Position numbers and translations under genes: made by a program. A stretch of 64,000 nucleotides of DNA, taken from NCBI GenBank assembly GCA_001792895.1, contig MARA01000005.1, forward strand, positions 2,170,001 through 2,234,000, read 5' to 3'. How positions within the stretch are numbered: the first letter of the stretch is position 1; every line of letters starts with the position of its first letter. The DNA comes from Lentinus brumalis (lineage: Eukaryota; Basidiomycota; Agaricomycetes; Polyporales; Polyporaceae). The notes beneath the pieces were generated by a model, which made no database searches, was not told the origin of the DNA, and saw only the letters and a program-made list of their open reading frames with translations. Shown here piece after piece: positions 25,096 through 38,877 of the stretch.

Positions 25096-26626
25096 ATGGC
25101 CTTCGCATCCGTCCGAGACGTGCTACTTGCCTTGCTGGCGGCGGTCGCGGTCGCGATCTACCGCTGGGTACGCGTTCCCCAGGAACTGCGACATATCCCG
25201 AAGGTTCCCATCTTGCCGCTTCTCTACAGTTACCTGTCCGGCGAGGTCGAGGAGCAGAGGGTCAAACGAATACTGCTGCCCTTTGCACGGAGAGTACGTA
25301 CGAATGTCATGCTGGTCTTTTGCCTGGGGGAGTGGATGGTTCACGTGGTTGAGGCCAAGGTATGTCGATCGCTTCTTCTGGAAGAACGAAGTCCTGATGA
25401 GCATGAGCGAAGGCAGGGAAGCAGTTCATGGAGAATCGCGCCGTCAGGAAGCAGGAACCGCCGCCAGAGATGCTTCTGTGGAGATTGACTGGTCGTCAGA
25501 ACGTGTTCACGGCGGAGGGCGAGATGTGGAAGCGACACTCGAAGATCATCCACGAGGCTCTGTACCGGACCACTCCGATAGAGCAGTTCGCGAACCTGGC
25601 TCGGAAGACCTTCAATAAGATGGGCGACGGTGGCCGAATTCGATGGAGCGACTACACGCACCGGTTCTCGCTCGACGCGGTCGGGACGACGGTCATTGGG
25701 TACGACTTCGAGGCGCTCGACAAGCCGGACGGCCCATTCGTGAAGATGTACCACGACGTCATGGCAGCGATCTCAGACCCGCCGTACATCTTCTTGCCTT
25801 CGCTGGAGCGCTGGCTACCGCGGAACGAAGTCAGGGCGATGGTGGACGCCTTCGTCGAAGAGTTCCGGCTTCTATTGGGCAAGAAGAGGGACGATCCTGG
25901 GAACGACATGATCACTTACATGTTCGAGAATCCGGACATGACGGAGACAGAGTTCAGGGACAACGTTATCGTGACCTTCATGGGTGGACATGTAAGCTCA
26001 AGTCTCGTTGTGATTAGGATGAGTGGCGACTCACCGTGACCATACCCCAGGATACGACAGCCGGTGCCCTATCCACCCTTGTGTACGTCCTGGGTGAATA
26101 CCCAGAGATACAGGCTAGAGCGCGGGAGGAGGTGCTCAGTGTTATGCACAAGGAAGAGCCACGCATCGAGCACTACTCGAGAACACCATACCTGAACGCG
26201 ATCATCCGGGAGTCGATGCGTTACAACAATCCCTCGAACGTCACCATCCCGCGTCTATCCGACGTGCCGCTGCAAGTCGGCGACTATACCATCCCTCCCG
26301 AGACACCTATCATCCTGAACATGTGCGGTATCCTGCACAATGACGCCTTGTGGTCGCATCCCGAGAAGTTTGATCCGGAACGTTTCATGGAGTCGGGCAG
26401 ATTTGACGAGAACAACTGGACTCCCTTCGGGCTTGGTCCACGCCAATGCCCAGCGCGCAGCTTCTCCATGTACGAGCAGAGAGTGATGATCAGCATGTTG
26501 CTGAGGGAGTATGAGTGGACGGTGCCCGAGGATTCGATTCATCGTGGCCAAATCAAGAACGCATTCTCTCCTTTCGCACTGAGCCTCCCGTATAACGTTG
26601 ATATAGACTTCAAGCAACTCACGTAG
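25096..26626 (+). CDS. Cytochrome P450, second of a tandem pair
   Basis: Three exons (25096-25359, 25422-25991, 26051-26626) give 469 residues. The short N-terminal anchor is VLLALLAAVAVAIYRW. Catalytic signatures are GGHDTTAGA (I helix), ESMRYNNPSNVTIPR (ExxR and following), DPERFMESG and the haem loop FGLGPRQCPARSF. The middle exon is exactly 570 nt in both P450s, and both introns fall at the same codon, so this is a local duplication. The main difference is the N-terminus, where this copy lacks about 20 residues of leader. Substrate unknown. Confidence 0.93.
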
Positions 26627-27001
26627 TTTGATGTATACCGTTCGTCTTGTCTGGCGACGAGTGTTCTATCTTGTAACGGAGCACGAGGCCTGGCTCTACC
26701 ATTCCAGGAGGGCAAGTGCCTCTTTAAGGCCTAGCACGTTTTTGCTCAGTTCAAGCCAACAGAGAAATCAGCGAAGGGCAGTCTCCACGAATTTGCAGAC
26801 TGGCCACAGCGTACACTAGGTACAACTACTAGTATTCGTGGAGGTCGGGTGCAGGATCGAGTTCAGGGTCTCTCTGAGCGTCAAGATTGCAGACCTGTGC
26901 AATGGGATACATGATAAGATAAGATCCATGCGGGAGATCATGGGCTTGAAGTATAATCTCACCTTTCGACCTTACCTCGAGCAGCTTTCTGCGAACTCTA
27001 C

Positions 27002-28395
<1,394 letters not shown>

Positions 28396-28670
28396 TAGGC
28401 GTGGCTGGCCATCATCTTCAAATGCTGTCTTTTTTTGCCCTCGGATTTAACTGTATGTATCCATATGTGTATTATGACCGGATCCTCTTGCGAAAGATAG
28501 TTGTGCGATGCAACAAAACAGTGCGACGGGCGACTGGGAATAGATACTTGTACAAAAACCTGCGTAACCAACCGACTTGATGTCGTCCTCTCTCTTCTAT
28601 GCCTTGGTTCAAGAAAGAGATCTCGGAGCTACTTGACCGGTTCGGCGTTGATCAAGTCTGCCCAAACGAT

Positions 28671-31600
28671 TTAGTCTGAGGAGACACAGTAGCTAGGCGA
28701 AACGTACCTTGCGCGAGCTCCCGCTCGGCGTCTGTCAACCCAGAGTCGTGGGCCTCCAAAAACGCGTCGACTTCGTCCAGGACTCCGTCGTCCTCCACAT
28801 CCGACTCTTCATCCGACTCGTCCTCGTCGTCCTTCGCGTCGTCGATCGCGAACGGGGTGCGCTCCATCATCGCCGCCGCACTCGCCGCCGCCTGGAACAT
28901 GCTCGGCATTGGCGAGTAGTCCGCAGACGCGGACGGCATACTCGGCGACGGCGTCACAGGGTCCACAGTCAGGGTCGAGGTGGATGACAGCGTGCTCGAA
29001 GAGTCGGTTGTAGGGGCCGACGTCTCGGATGGGCTGGTAAGGCTGGTCTTCGAGGTCGAGCGGCGCATCGTCGGAGTGAGGATCGACTCGCGCGCCTTGG
29101 GCTCCTCGAGCGTCGTGTACTTCCCGATCGCCGGTCGGGTGAACACCTATGCGTGTCGCAGATTAGCTCAAACCGGATGAAGCGCGGAAGGGGACGCGAA
29201 GCGAGGAATCGAACCCGAACCTGGTGCTTCCCCACCGCCCTGCCAATCTCATCGGTGAACTTGTGCAGTATCTTCCGGTTGTCATCGGTAGCGATGTTCT
29301 GCCAGATGCCTCCGAGGAAGCCACTATTCGAGTTCGGCATGTCCTGGAGCGGCACCGGCTCTAGCCTGAACGTTGCTGAGAAGTCCGTCTCGAAGAAGGA
29401 CTCCAGTATCTCATCGGCAAGGACGACCATTCGGAACCTGTCGAGACCGGCATGTCAATGCCATGTGCATCAGGTAGATAACGATGTCATACGTGGCAAG
29501 GTTGATGTATGGCTGGTTCGACTCAATTTGGGGTGCTTCGGAGTCGGGATTCGCTCCTTCAGGTCGCGGGAGCAAGGTATCACCATACTCAAAAGCGTTA
29601 GACATGAACCGACTAACAGCACCGAGGTATGCGTCTCCGACCTCGTGCCGGAAGATGAACTGCCTTGACCGGTAAGTCAATAGATACGAGTGACATCTGA
29701 AACGCACTGACCAAGAGCGACTCCGACAGAGTCAGGACATCATCTTTCGTCAGATACCCATCCTTGTTCTTGTCGTGCAAGTTGAAGAACCACTCGATGT
29801 TCTCCATCAGATCATTGAACATAACGCCATCCAGACCGGAGACGATGTCCTGTGGCAACTGTCAACACAGCAACCCAGAAGGGTGCGAGAGGCGCTGACC
29901 TGGAAGGAGAGGGCACCCCTGTACGATGTGTCCCAGAAGAAGAATAGACGGTCGATCAGCTCATGTTCAGCAACTTCGCGATCCACGCGTTGCTGCGAAA
30001 GAAGTCAGCCTCTGCGTTGTATTCGCAGATGACGACCAACCTGGAAGCCGTTCGTAACAATCTTCTCCGTTCTTGCCCATGTGCAGATCTCGCTGAGGAA
30101 AATCTTGAACGTCTTCAGCCCTATACGCGTCTCCGGTCTTTCCTCTGCCTGATCCCTCGTCGTGAGGAGTGAGGCTGGCGGTAGCGAGACAGCTGGAGGA
30201 GGCTCAATGCAGATAGCCTTGAAGAGCGCATCGTAGATGAGGCCCGCCTGCTCCTTGGTAAAGCGCTCGAGGGTGCGGAGGTTCCGGATTGCAGACCGCT
30301 TTGAGAAGGATTCGATGCTGTGAACGATCTCCGAGCGATACTTGCGTCGCTCGCTGAAGATCGTGTCATCAGTGATCACTGCGAACTCGCGGAACGAGAC
30401 CAACAGCAGCTCCTGGAAGCGCGTGATGGCTCGAGCTCGCGGGTCGCTGGAGTGGGGGTGTGCTGAGTCGCCTAGAGATGCGAAATACTCCCTCATCAGA
30501 CTGCGATATGTCAGAAAGTGAAAAACAGAGAGAAGATGAAGTCGTCACGGACTGTATGAACTGCCCATCATCTTGTATCTTCAAGAGCTTTTCGCCATTG
30601 ATCTTGAGAATGGCTGCACTGGACGTTAGCATTACGAAGGCCATCCGTCGACATCAGACGAACCAAGTCTGCGAACAGATAACAACGAGTCAGTTTCGCG
30701 GGTGCATCTCTCATACGTCGATGGCTCCCTCACCCTACTTGGAAGAGTACTCGAGGCCCCATGCAGAAGAAACAGTCCATTATCCGGAACGCGAACACCA
30801 TAGGCATACTGTTTATGAACCTGTACGACCACGGCGTCAGTACGGGCCAGCACCGGAAGACTCCAGCCAAACCCTACAAACTCAGGAACCATGGGAGCGA
30901 TGCGACTGATAGTTGAACATCTACCTCCTGGCAATGGTCGTAGATGATGGGTAGACATCTATGTACCAGTGACTCGAAGACACGTTGGTCGAGGAGCGTC
31001 CCGTGCATGGAAGGACTGAATGGAAGCGTGAACAGGCAGCTCACACGTCCATATGATGATATCACAAACCTATAGTACCCCGGAAGTAGACGATCACAGA
31101 TAACCTCCAGTAGCCAAAAGGCTTGCTCTTCTGACATATAGCTGAGCGGGGACCGTCAGCGACTATCCACCTTCAGATTACCGAAGTTGGCACTCACATG
31201 AGGATCGCCGCCGCGAGGATGTTCATTGCCTAAAAGTTCTCGTTTGTACCAGAACGGCCTACAGCATGACAGGACACGGACCTGACAGTAGCCAGTCTCT
31301 GGGTTCTTGAACGAGTACGCTTGCAGTACTCTCCGGAGGGCGCTGATTCCCTCCTCACTCTGGTAAGCCGAGTATTCAGGTAGGCTCCGGTGCAGATCCT
31401 TTTCAATCTCCTCGGTACTGGTGTTTATGCGCCCTTGGTGTTCAGCAAGTAGTCGTTCGTAGTATCCTGGGTTTTCGAAGCGAAGATAAAGTGATCCTGA
31501 AAGCGTCTCCCACATCTCTCCACGGAGTCGATTCGGTAGACCGACTTGGATAAGACGGGTACACTGGGGATACCGAAGCAGGGTCAGATTGCGTCCATGT

Positions 31601-32692
31601 GCTGGATGGTGGTGCAATCATTGAGAAGTAATCGTAGATACACAGAAGACATACGCACTTCGGAGATAGTTGGTCCACAGCTTCGTTTTTGAAGCTTCCC
31701 TCAACCTTCGAGCAAGGTTGTGCACAGTCAAGACGTACACATAGCCCTAGGCCATCGAGAACTCACTTCTTAGCGTCACCAGGGAACTTGAATTTCAGCC
31801 CCAGGCCGCCGAGGTACATCGAGTCCCCAGTGGTATCATCGGTCTTCGAAGCTTCACCAGCTTTCTCGTCACCATTCTCTGGCGCGGTCGTATTCGCGAC
31901 AAGTAGTTCCGAATAACACGTCTTCACGAAGCCTTTCACCGCCTTCATGTGGCCCTTCTGCAGTTCGACCTTCAAGGCATCGCGCAGGAGGGAGCAAAAC
32001 AAGTCCGCCGTCGGTCGGAGCGACGTCAATTGCACGACCTTTATATCAGGTCAATGATTAGGTGACGAGGAACCCGCCTAGTCGTGGGCACTGGAGGATA
32101 CGTACGATCTTCATACCATGCCATAGTGAGAGACTGAGCGCATAGATGCCCGCGCGGGCATTCAGGCGTTCCACACGGCGGATGGTACATAGCGGGAGGG
32201 TGAATCGGACGGACTTGCGGTCCAGCGACACAAAGGCGAGGTACGGAGGGAGGAGGTAGAGCTTGCCTGCCTGTGCACACAGCGTTCATTCAGCAATCGC
32301 ACTTGACAGTCGTGACAGAGGACGATGCATCAGAACGGTACTAGTGGGAAACACATGATTCCTACTGCATCTCCTCTCAGTAAGACATGCTCGCCAAGGC
32401 GTTGGCGGTAGCCACGAGTTCGGACGAGTGAAAGATGCTACTGGCGGACGCATACAGGAGGGAAAGCACTCACGTACGAGTCCTCCTCGCCCTGTACGCC
32501 CAGACTCAGCACTGCGTTGATCTCCATCTTCTCCAGCTCAGCCTCGGGTGAGCTCGGAATCTTCTCGCCGTTGGCCCCATTGCCGTTCGCATCTGGGGGG
32601 CTCACCGCCGTAGGAAGCGCAAAGAACAAGTGTGTGAGTTGGTCCTTGGTCGGTTCCTTGAAGTTCCGCAGATGCGGCGAGATGGTGGCCAT
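28671..32692 (-). CDS. GYP2: Rab GTPase-activating protein, GRAM-TBC-EF-hand (Gyp2/Mdr1 type)
   Basis: A multi-exon minus-strand gene starting at [19 protein letters not shown] (32692). In order: an N-terminal GRAM-like region ([20 protein letters not shown]), a TBC domain and a C-terminal EF-hand. TBC signatures are [17 protein letters not shown], the arginine finger IEKDLHR and the glutamine finger YCQAMNILAA. The EF-hand loop is [15 protein letters not shown] proteins speed GTP hydrolysis on Rab GTPases in membrane traffic, and this GRAM-TBC-EF layout is that of yeast Gyp2/Mdr1 and animal TBC1D8/9. A very acidic stretch lies near the C-terminus. The end is ambiguous: splicing at 28706 gives a stop at 28671, read-through gives 28652. 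Internal exon borders were not all resolved. Confidence 0.87.
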
Positions 32693-33396
32693 CCTGGATC
32701 AGATTCTAGATGCCTGTAGACCTTCACACTCGCAAGATCAGGGTCTGAAGCAGCCTGTGATATGTAGCGTTGAGAGTCGCGTGTAGCGGGAGGTCTGTCC
32801 GACGCCGAGACCAGACGAGCAGCCTTCCAGAGTGTACAAGTCTTGAGCAGTGTCGCTCGTAGACAGCGCGAACAGGAGAGGCGTACAAGCCAACAGAAGT
32901 GTAGTAGTGGTCGCCCAGGAAGGCTGTGGACGGTCGTGCGCGCGACCCAGGAGCGCACTTTGGGCGCTTCTTGGAAAGGAGTCCGTCGCAATTGAACATG
33001 CAAAGCTTGTCAGAATGGTTCGCAGGTAGAACATACAGGGGCCGATTGTTCAGCTGAAAGCACTACATAATGAGACACGTTGGAGGTTGTTGCTACATAG
33101 ATAACACGGCGAGTAACTACTGAAAGCGGTGAAGAATGCGATGGACGACGTGGAGTGTGCGTAATGGGAGATGTAAATATAATAAACAATATGCGACGAT
33201 ACCGGCGTAGTCTTCGATGTGGGTCATTGCGGGGTCGTGTCTAGTCGTGACGGAAATGCGTGAAGAGGAAGAGGCGGTGAAGCGGCGAAGGCGGAAGATG
33301 GAAAGAGCGGTCGACCAAGAAGCGCGCATATAGCACATCGCGTCCAGGAGGATGAATGAGAGGAGGCGGAGAGAGGACAGGGAACCCGTCAGGGAA

Positions 33397-34296
33397 TCAG
33401 AAACCGCGCTTCTGCCTGTAAAGCTGCCGCGCGCGCTCCATGCTCTCGCGAACTTCTGGGCTCTCCCATGTGGCTTCATCCTCGCGGAGGCTGGCAACAG
33501 AATGAGCATCTGAATCCACCGAATTGCCGCGGCCGAACCGACTCTTCCGGGGGGAGCCGGGCGGCGGGGTGTGAGGAGAGTATGGAGGGAGCCCGAAGCC
33601 GATTCGCCGACTCGAGCCAGGGAGGCCCTCCTCCTCTTCCTCCTCTACCCAAGCGCCAGATCCATCATCGACCTCGTCGGCCTTGTCTTCACTCATGACG
33701 ACGACCTCCTTGCCAAGTGCCTTCTGCCCCTCCGCGATGAGCTGAGTCAGGCGGTCTCCGATCCACGACATCTGTGAATCGACGCCGGCCTCTTCGTCGG
33801 GCTTGGGACTTGACCTCGAGCCGCTGGGGAGGGTGAATTCCGGGGGGATGGGGGCTCGGGAGGCGTAGGACGTGGAAGGGGCATAGTGATGCGACATGGA
33901 CCCCGCAACGCGAGATGGCGTCTTCCGGTGACGCGGAACGGTACGTCGGCTAGCAACGCTAATGGGCTTTCGTGAACGAGGAGTAGGTGCGCCCTTCAGA
34001 GCAGGCGTGGTCGGAGCAGAGGTCTCGGGCCCCGGCGGCACCCATTCTCCTTGTTCATAGGGAGGCGGCGGCAGAGCCTCGGGGTTCTTGCCGCGATCTC
34101 TCCATCTGTAGGGCCGATAAGTATGAACCAGAAGCCACAATATAAGTAGTACTCACAGGCGATACACAGTAAGGCCAACAGCAGTCCCAATAAGAGCCGC
34201 GCTCAACGCAGTCGAGATAAGAGAACCAGCAAGCGTTCTACGACGCTTGGGGGGAGGAAGGTCTACGGAAACATAGAAGTTGAGTTGTGTGGGCAT
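33397..34296 (-). CDS. Single-pass membrane protein with disordered tail, unknown function
   Basis: Two exons (34296-34157 and 34105-33397) give 282 residues. Positively charged residues (PPPKRRR) precede a single hydrophobic helix (ISTALSAALIGTAVGLTVYRL) and the basic WRDRGK. About 220 low-complexity, Pro/Ser/acidic residues follow, with a conserved-looking block SQMSWIGDRLTQLIAEGQKAL and the C-terminal ERARQLYRQKRGF. I do not recognise a domain. The layout suggests a tail exposed to one side of an organelle or ER membrane. Splice sites are canonical and phases match, so the gene is probably real. Confidence 0.72.
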
Positions 34297-34851
34297 GCTG
34301 AGGATAGAGGAGAATATGCAGTCCATTTATGAGAGATGCGGCGCGGCATGCACGTGTTGCACATATGGAGCAGCGGCAGCTCGAAAACATGCGGTGTGCA
34401 CGTTACGGTGTTCACAATCTGACATCTTTGCGACAGCGAGGGTAGGCTATGCGGACAGCAGGAGCTCGGGCCAGCACTCCCGCACCGTCTGCCTGCAGTT
34501 GGCCATGAGCTGAAGGATTGATCCTGAGCCGATTGGCTGGCTATCTTCTGGCTCATGCCAATCGACTGAAACTCACGCGTTCTACACGCGGCCTTGCTGG
34601 AGCAATGCAAGAAATGCATTCGCGGGGCGACGGGCATCGCATAGAGTCAACCTCCTGCTCGAACCTAGGTTCGCAGTCTTGCCGCTACACGCGGATATGC
34701 GGCGCAAACAGTAAGCGGCTTACACTCTGTAGTCCGCCCCAGAAGCTGATCAGAATTTCTTCGACCAGGAATGCCTCAGATCACGGTCAACGGAAAGCTA
34801 TTCATGACGGTCATCAATATGGAGGCGAAGTAGGCGCATGAGATGGCGAGC

Positions 34852-35359
34852 TCAATGAGTCGCGGGCATCACTTGGATGGACAAGGCTGATGATGAAGAA
34901 GCGGCAGGCGACGCACTCACCTCCTACCATCTCCTCTATCTCGTCTTGATCCGCGTTTTCGTATGCCATGTCTCTGTACTTTGCGGGGGTGTCTAGATAG
35001 CCACTGGTGGACGCGTGTATGGGAGCAGGCCGACTAGGTTCAGGGCCGGAAGGCACCCATCCCCGTTTCTTCGCGAGGGGCGGCTGAACAGATGGGGAAG
35101 GGGGCCGGCGCCGTGGAATTGAGGTAGGCTGTACGCCGTGGACGTCGGTGGGGAACTGAAGCTCTGGTGGAGGCGCCGACTCGGGATTGGCAGCCGCTGC
35201 GGTGGTGAATGGGTTGGAGATGCCGGGGACGGAGAGACTGAAGCTGAAAGAAAAAACCATAGGTAGAAAGCAAGTCGAGAAGCTTAGCGAAGGCGAGGAG
35301 GAAGTGGACGTCGAGGTCGGCAAGAACGTCGAGCTCGCTGCAAAGAGCGTTCGCCCCAA
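34852..35359 (-). CDS. Possible hypothetical protein, partial model
   Basis: A minus-strand frame of about 170 codons. The first half is Ser/Pro rich. The second half has more ordinary composition (AKKRGWVPSGPEPSRPAP, then GYLDTPAKYRDMAYENADQD). A GTGAGT donor after EEMV (near 34920) can join to a CAG acceptor and stop at 34852, or the frame reads through to 34814. No in-frame ATG is visible at the 5' end, so a short upstream exon would be needed. The opposite strand also has an open frame here, which lowers confidence. Confidence 0.35.
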
Positions 35360-35419
35360 CGCGCCCGAACCGTGCGGCTGGCCGTGCCATTTCGGGACTG
35401 CTCAAGCGCTCACCGGCAG

Positions 35420-36246
35420 GCCGAAGCCCGGCCGGAATCAATATCGACATGCCGCGGTGGCTGCCACTGGCTGGAGTCCTTCTACTGGGACCACCCTGGA
35501 CCACCATGGCGAGTCTTCGTACCAGAGCAATTAGGTGAGGGAAGGTGTCGCAGGACGATAAGTAGCGTCTTTAACTGATGTATGTGATATGACCTGCAGA
35601 TTGCCACTAGCAGGAGATCTCGCTTGCAATCTCTATGGATGAAGCACCTGTCACTGCTCCAGGATGCACCATGCAGCTACCTCGCTCACTCTCGGTTCTT
35701 GTCGAGACCCGTACATCGCTACCGACTCAGCAAGCCGGGTGCCTGTTTTTTGGCTTTCAAAGTGCGAACTTCACCGAGATGTCCGCATAGCGTCTGTCGA
35801 ATGTCCTCCACTGAGATCCCAGCCCAGTGGATTGTCAGGCCACCTAGAGCCCTCTTCATGTCGGATTTCAAGAATGCAGATCTCTCGGGGCGGAAACAGT
35901 CTCGATAAGACTCAGGGTGGTGCCGCGTCGACCGGAGCATAAGAACGCAAGCTGTCAGCTTCGACCGATGATTGACTTGGTCACCGGCGTCCATGCATGG
36001 CTTCCCCAGCTCGCAGCGGAAAGGCCAGCGGACCTTCCGTACAGTGAATCCTGATTTCCGTATATGAACGCATCCTTTCTGACCGCTTGGATCGCTTAGA
36101 ACGAAGGAAATAGAAGAACTTCATGAAGACGATGGCTTCCTTGCCGCCTGGTCGGCCTTCTGTGGCACGGCACGTCTATCAGCTGTACAAAATCAGCGTT
36201 CCCCGACCCCAGACCCCCGCGTCCTCTTCGCACGACTTCCCTCGCC
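35420..36246. other. Intergenic region, no supported gene
   Basis: This is the region upstream of the first FAD monooxygenase. Two short open frames of opposite sense overlap at 35624-35994; neither has a domain, a good start context or splice support. Confidence 0.45.
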
Positions 36247-38877
36247 ATGCCTACAGTCTCCCGCAATGCCATGCTTAACCTCGACTTCCTCGTGGTCGGT
36301 GGAGGTGAGTCTGTCCTCTTGCGTCTTGTGCCGCCTCGATCATCAGCGCCCCAATCACCTTCGCGGGGTTGATCTGCATGTCCGCAGGTCCACTGTATGA
36401 TCTCCGACCATATGTACCTCTGTGGGTCCAGGATGGAACGCACTAACCAGTCGCCGTCCCTGTTGCAGGCATTGGCGGTCTCGCTGTTGCGTACGTGCTG
36501 AGCAAAGCCGGTCACCGGGTCCGGGTTCTCGAGCGACACGACTTCAACGTCCCGAGTGGAGGGCAACGAGTTCCTCCGAACCTCAGCAAGATCCTACGCC
36601 AATGGGTCGGCGAAGAGGAGCTCATGAAGATTTCGACACGATGTGTTGGTACCCCCTTCCATCACTGTGAGTACATCCTTTGTTCAATGCCGTGGAACGC
36701 ACGTCCCATCCCCTCGAGCCGCTGCGGCTGGACCCTTGCAGTCTGCCGAGGTAGCGGCGTCAGAGGTACCGCAATCGTCACCGCGGAGAGCTTTGTGCGT
36801 TGCTGCGCGGTGCCTGTGATCACGCAGCGTATGTCAAATCCTCGCGAGACAATCGAGGAGAACTCAGCGCGCATCCGATTGTCGCCCTCGCCTAGCTTGT
36901 CTCCCCACCCAATGTGGGGGTCTTCTTTCCTTCCTGACGGCGCACGCTGGGATTCATGCGCCGCTTGTCCGCGCGCATCGCTGTCCGATGCATGACGGAC
37001 CTGAATCATGGAAGGACCCACATGCATACATCGCTTTCGTGCTTGTGCGGTCCGGAAACGCGACGAGCGTATGCGCATGCAGGACCCGAAATGTTCCTTG
37101 TCCTTGTGTGCGGTTCCCGCCGCACCTCGTCGCACGTCTCGGCTGCGAGCGACCTATGTTTAGTCGTTCTCCAGACGGCAACCGTAACCACTTGCTGGTA
37201 GGAATGATTGCGGCAGCAGCCGGCGCACTCATTGGCACCTGGCAAATTCGTAGACAACCTTGCGCATTCCCGTTCTTCTGTCCTTCTCTGCGAAGCTAGC
37301 CGGGACGTCGCAGGGTTCGCGTGGAGCGATGCTGATCACTGCCTCCTCGCTCTTCTGCTGCGCAAACTTCCATAGCTCACCAACATTCATCCTCAGTACG
37401 CACTGGGGACCTCGTCGGATACTTTCACTGGAAGCCAGCAGTTATGGCCGAGACCGGAGGCGAGTTCCTCCTCATGCATGTAAGTTGTCATCATCCGCTT
37501 TGTTCGCGTCCACCTCGCTGAAGATTCACCACGTAGCACGATGACCTGGTTCGCCTCCTACACAGGCTTGCGACGGGGGCCGGCGCGAAGGTTCTCCTCA
37601 ACTCGAAGGTGACGTCAATACGGCAGGGGACGAGACGTTCTTCGAGACCAAAAGTGACGCTTGCCAACGGCGATGTGCTCATCGCTGACATCCTCATCGG
37701 CGCGGACGGTTACAAGAGCATCGTGCGGGACGTTGTGCTTGGTGAAGAGGACTATGCCAAACCGGGCGGGATGACGCTATACACCGGAGTCATCAAGGCG
37801 GAGGACATGTTGCAGGACCCGGAGCTTCGCCCATACGCTCTTGCAGATGAGGTACGATCTCAGCATGGTCTTCTCACAGTTGCCATTACTGAGCCGTCGC
37901 AGTGGCCCATTTTCATGGGCGCCCACCGAAGTGTTTGCGGTGAGTTGTCCTGGAAGTATCCCGTTTGCTCCCGGAGCTGACGCCAATTGTGTCCTGTCAG
38001 GCCATCCTGTGGTATGTTCTCATCATTCAGCCTCTCGTCGACACCGCCCGGGTGACTCAATGACCACTAGCGCGCCAAGAAAGAATTCTTCTTCCATCTC
38101 TATTCTTGGCACAACCTCGACGGCCTCGAGCAGAACGGGGAAGAAAGCTGGGATGAGTTACTCCCGACGGAGAATATCAACCTTGAGAACCATGGGTCAA
38201 AGTGGGTCCGTCTGCTGTTCCCTGCAAAGCCGCTGCTGACCTATATCACGCCACAGAGTTCAACGGTTGATCGGTATGGCACCCCATGTCATCCGGACTC
38301 GATTCATGTCCCGCAAGAATGGCATCCACGATTGGGTGGACTCATCCGGCCGTATCGTGTTGCTCGGCGACGCAGCACATCCGTCCTTCGTGAGTGCACG
38401 AACCACTCGTGGAGGCACATTGACGGCATTATTGACAAGAACCTTCCCGCTTAGCCTGGCGGGTCACACGGCGCGAGCATGGCCGTGGAAGACGCTGTCG
38501 TCCTCGGCTCGCTTTTCTCGCATCTGCGGACGATGAACCAGATCCCGTCCTTCCTGAGCGCATACCAGGAACTCCGCCAGCGCAGATGCGACCTCGTCAA
38601 GCTCGCGGACATCGGCAACGCGCAGATGGTTGCAATGCCGGAGGGCCCCGCCGCGGACGCACGCGACGACGACATGCGCCACACCATCGAGGAGTGGGAC
38701 GAGGGCACGATGAAGGCTCAGTTCGAGGAGATCGCGGAGATCTTCTTGTACGACGCTGGAGATGCCGCTGAGGAATGGTGGGTCAACTGGGGCCGCTTCA
38801 GCCAGCCGGCGCGCAACCAGCCAAGCATGATGAATCTCAACTTTTCCAGTGTCACCAGCACCGTGCGCGATGATTGA
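36247..38877 (+). CDS. FAD-dependent monooxygenase A (salicylate-hydroxylase-like)
   Basis: Nine exons give 462 residues: 36247-36304, 36469-36666, 37397-37479, 37537-37851, 37903-37939, 38001-38011, 38071-38201, 38257-38389 and 38455-38877. It is a group A flavoprotein monooxygenase (PF01494). The dinucleotide fold is VVGGGIGGLAVAYVLSKAG with the acidic VLER end of beta-2. The second FAD motif is GRIVLLGDAAHP. The block HWKPAVMAETGGEFLLMHHD is shared across the array. Group A enzymes hydroxylate aromatic or polyene substrates with NAD(P)H and O2 and need no separate reductase. Substrate unknown. The second intron is 730 nt, about ten times normal here; the sixth exon is 11 nt. Confidence 0.9.
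36667..37396 (+). other. Enlarged intron 2 of monooxygenase A
   Basis: This intron begins gtgagtac and ends cctcag. It is 730 nt against 78-93 nt in copies C and D. No recognisable transposase, terminal repeat or coding domain was found inside. It may hold an inserted element or an unrecognised transcript. Confidence 0.6.

Noticed and set aside
18024..26626. Secondary-metabolite gene cluster
   Set aside because: Tailoring-type enzymes (reductase, P450s) are present but no backbone synthase or pathway regulator is visible, and neighbours are housekeeping genes.
29180..29240. tRNA-like B-box (ggttcgggttcgattcc) on the minus strand
   Set aside because: It is located at the donor end of an intron of the Rab GAP. 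The upstream region that should hold the acceptor stem and A box is coding, and no cloverleaf can be folded by eye.
35187..35534. Plus-strand open frame with a Lys/Glu-rich region
   Set aside because: It is antisense to the Ser/Pro-rich minus-strand frame. No domain, splice site or promoter distinguishes it.
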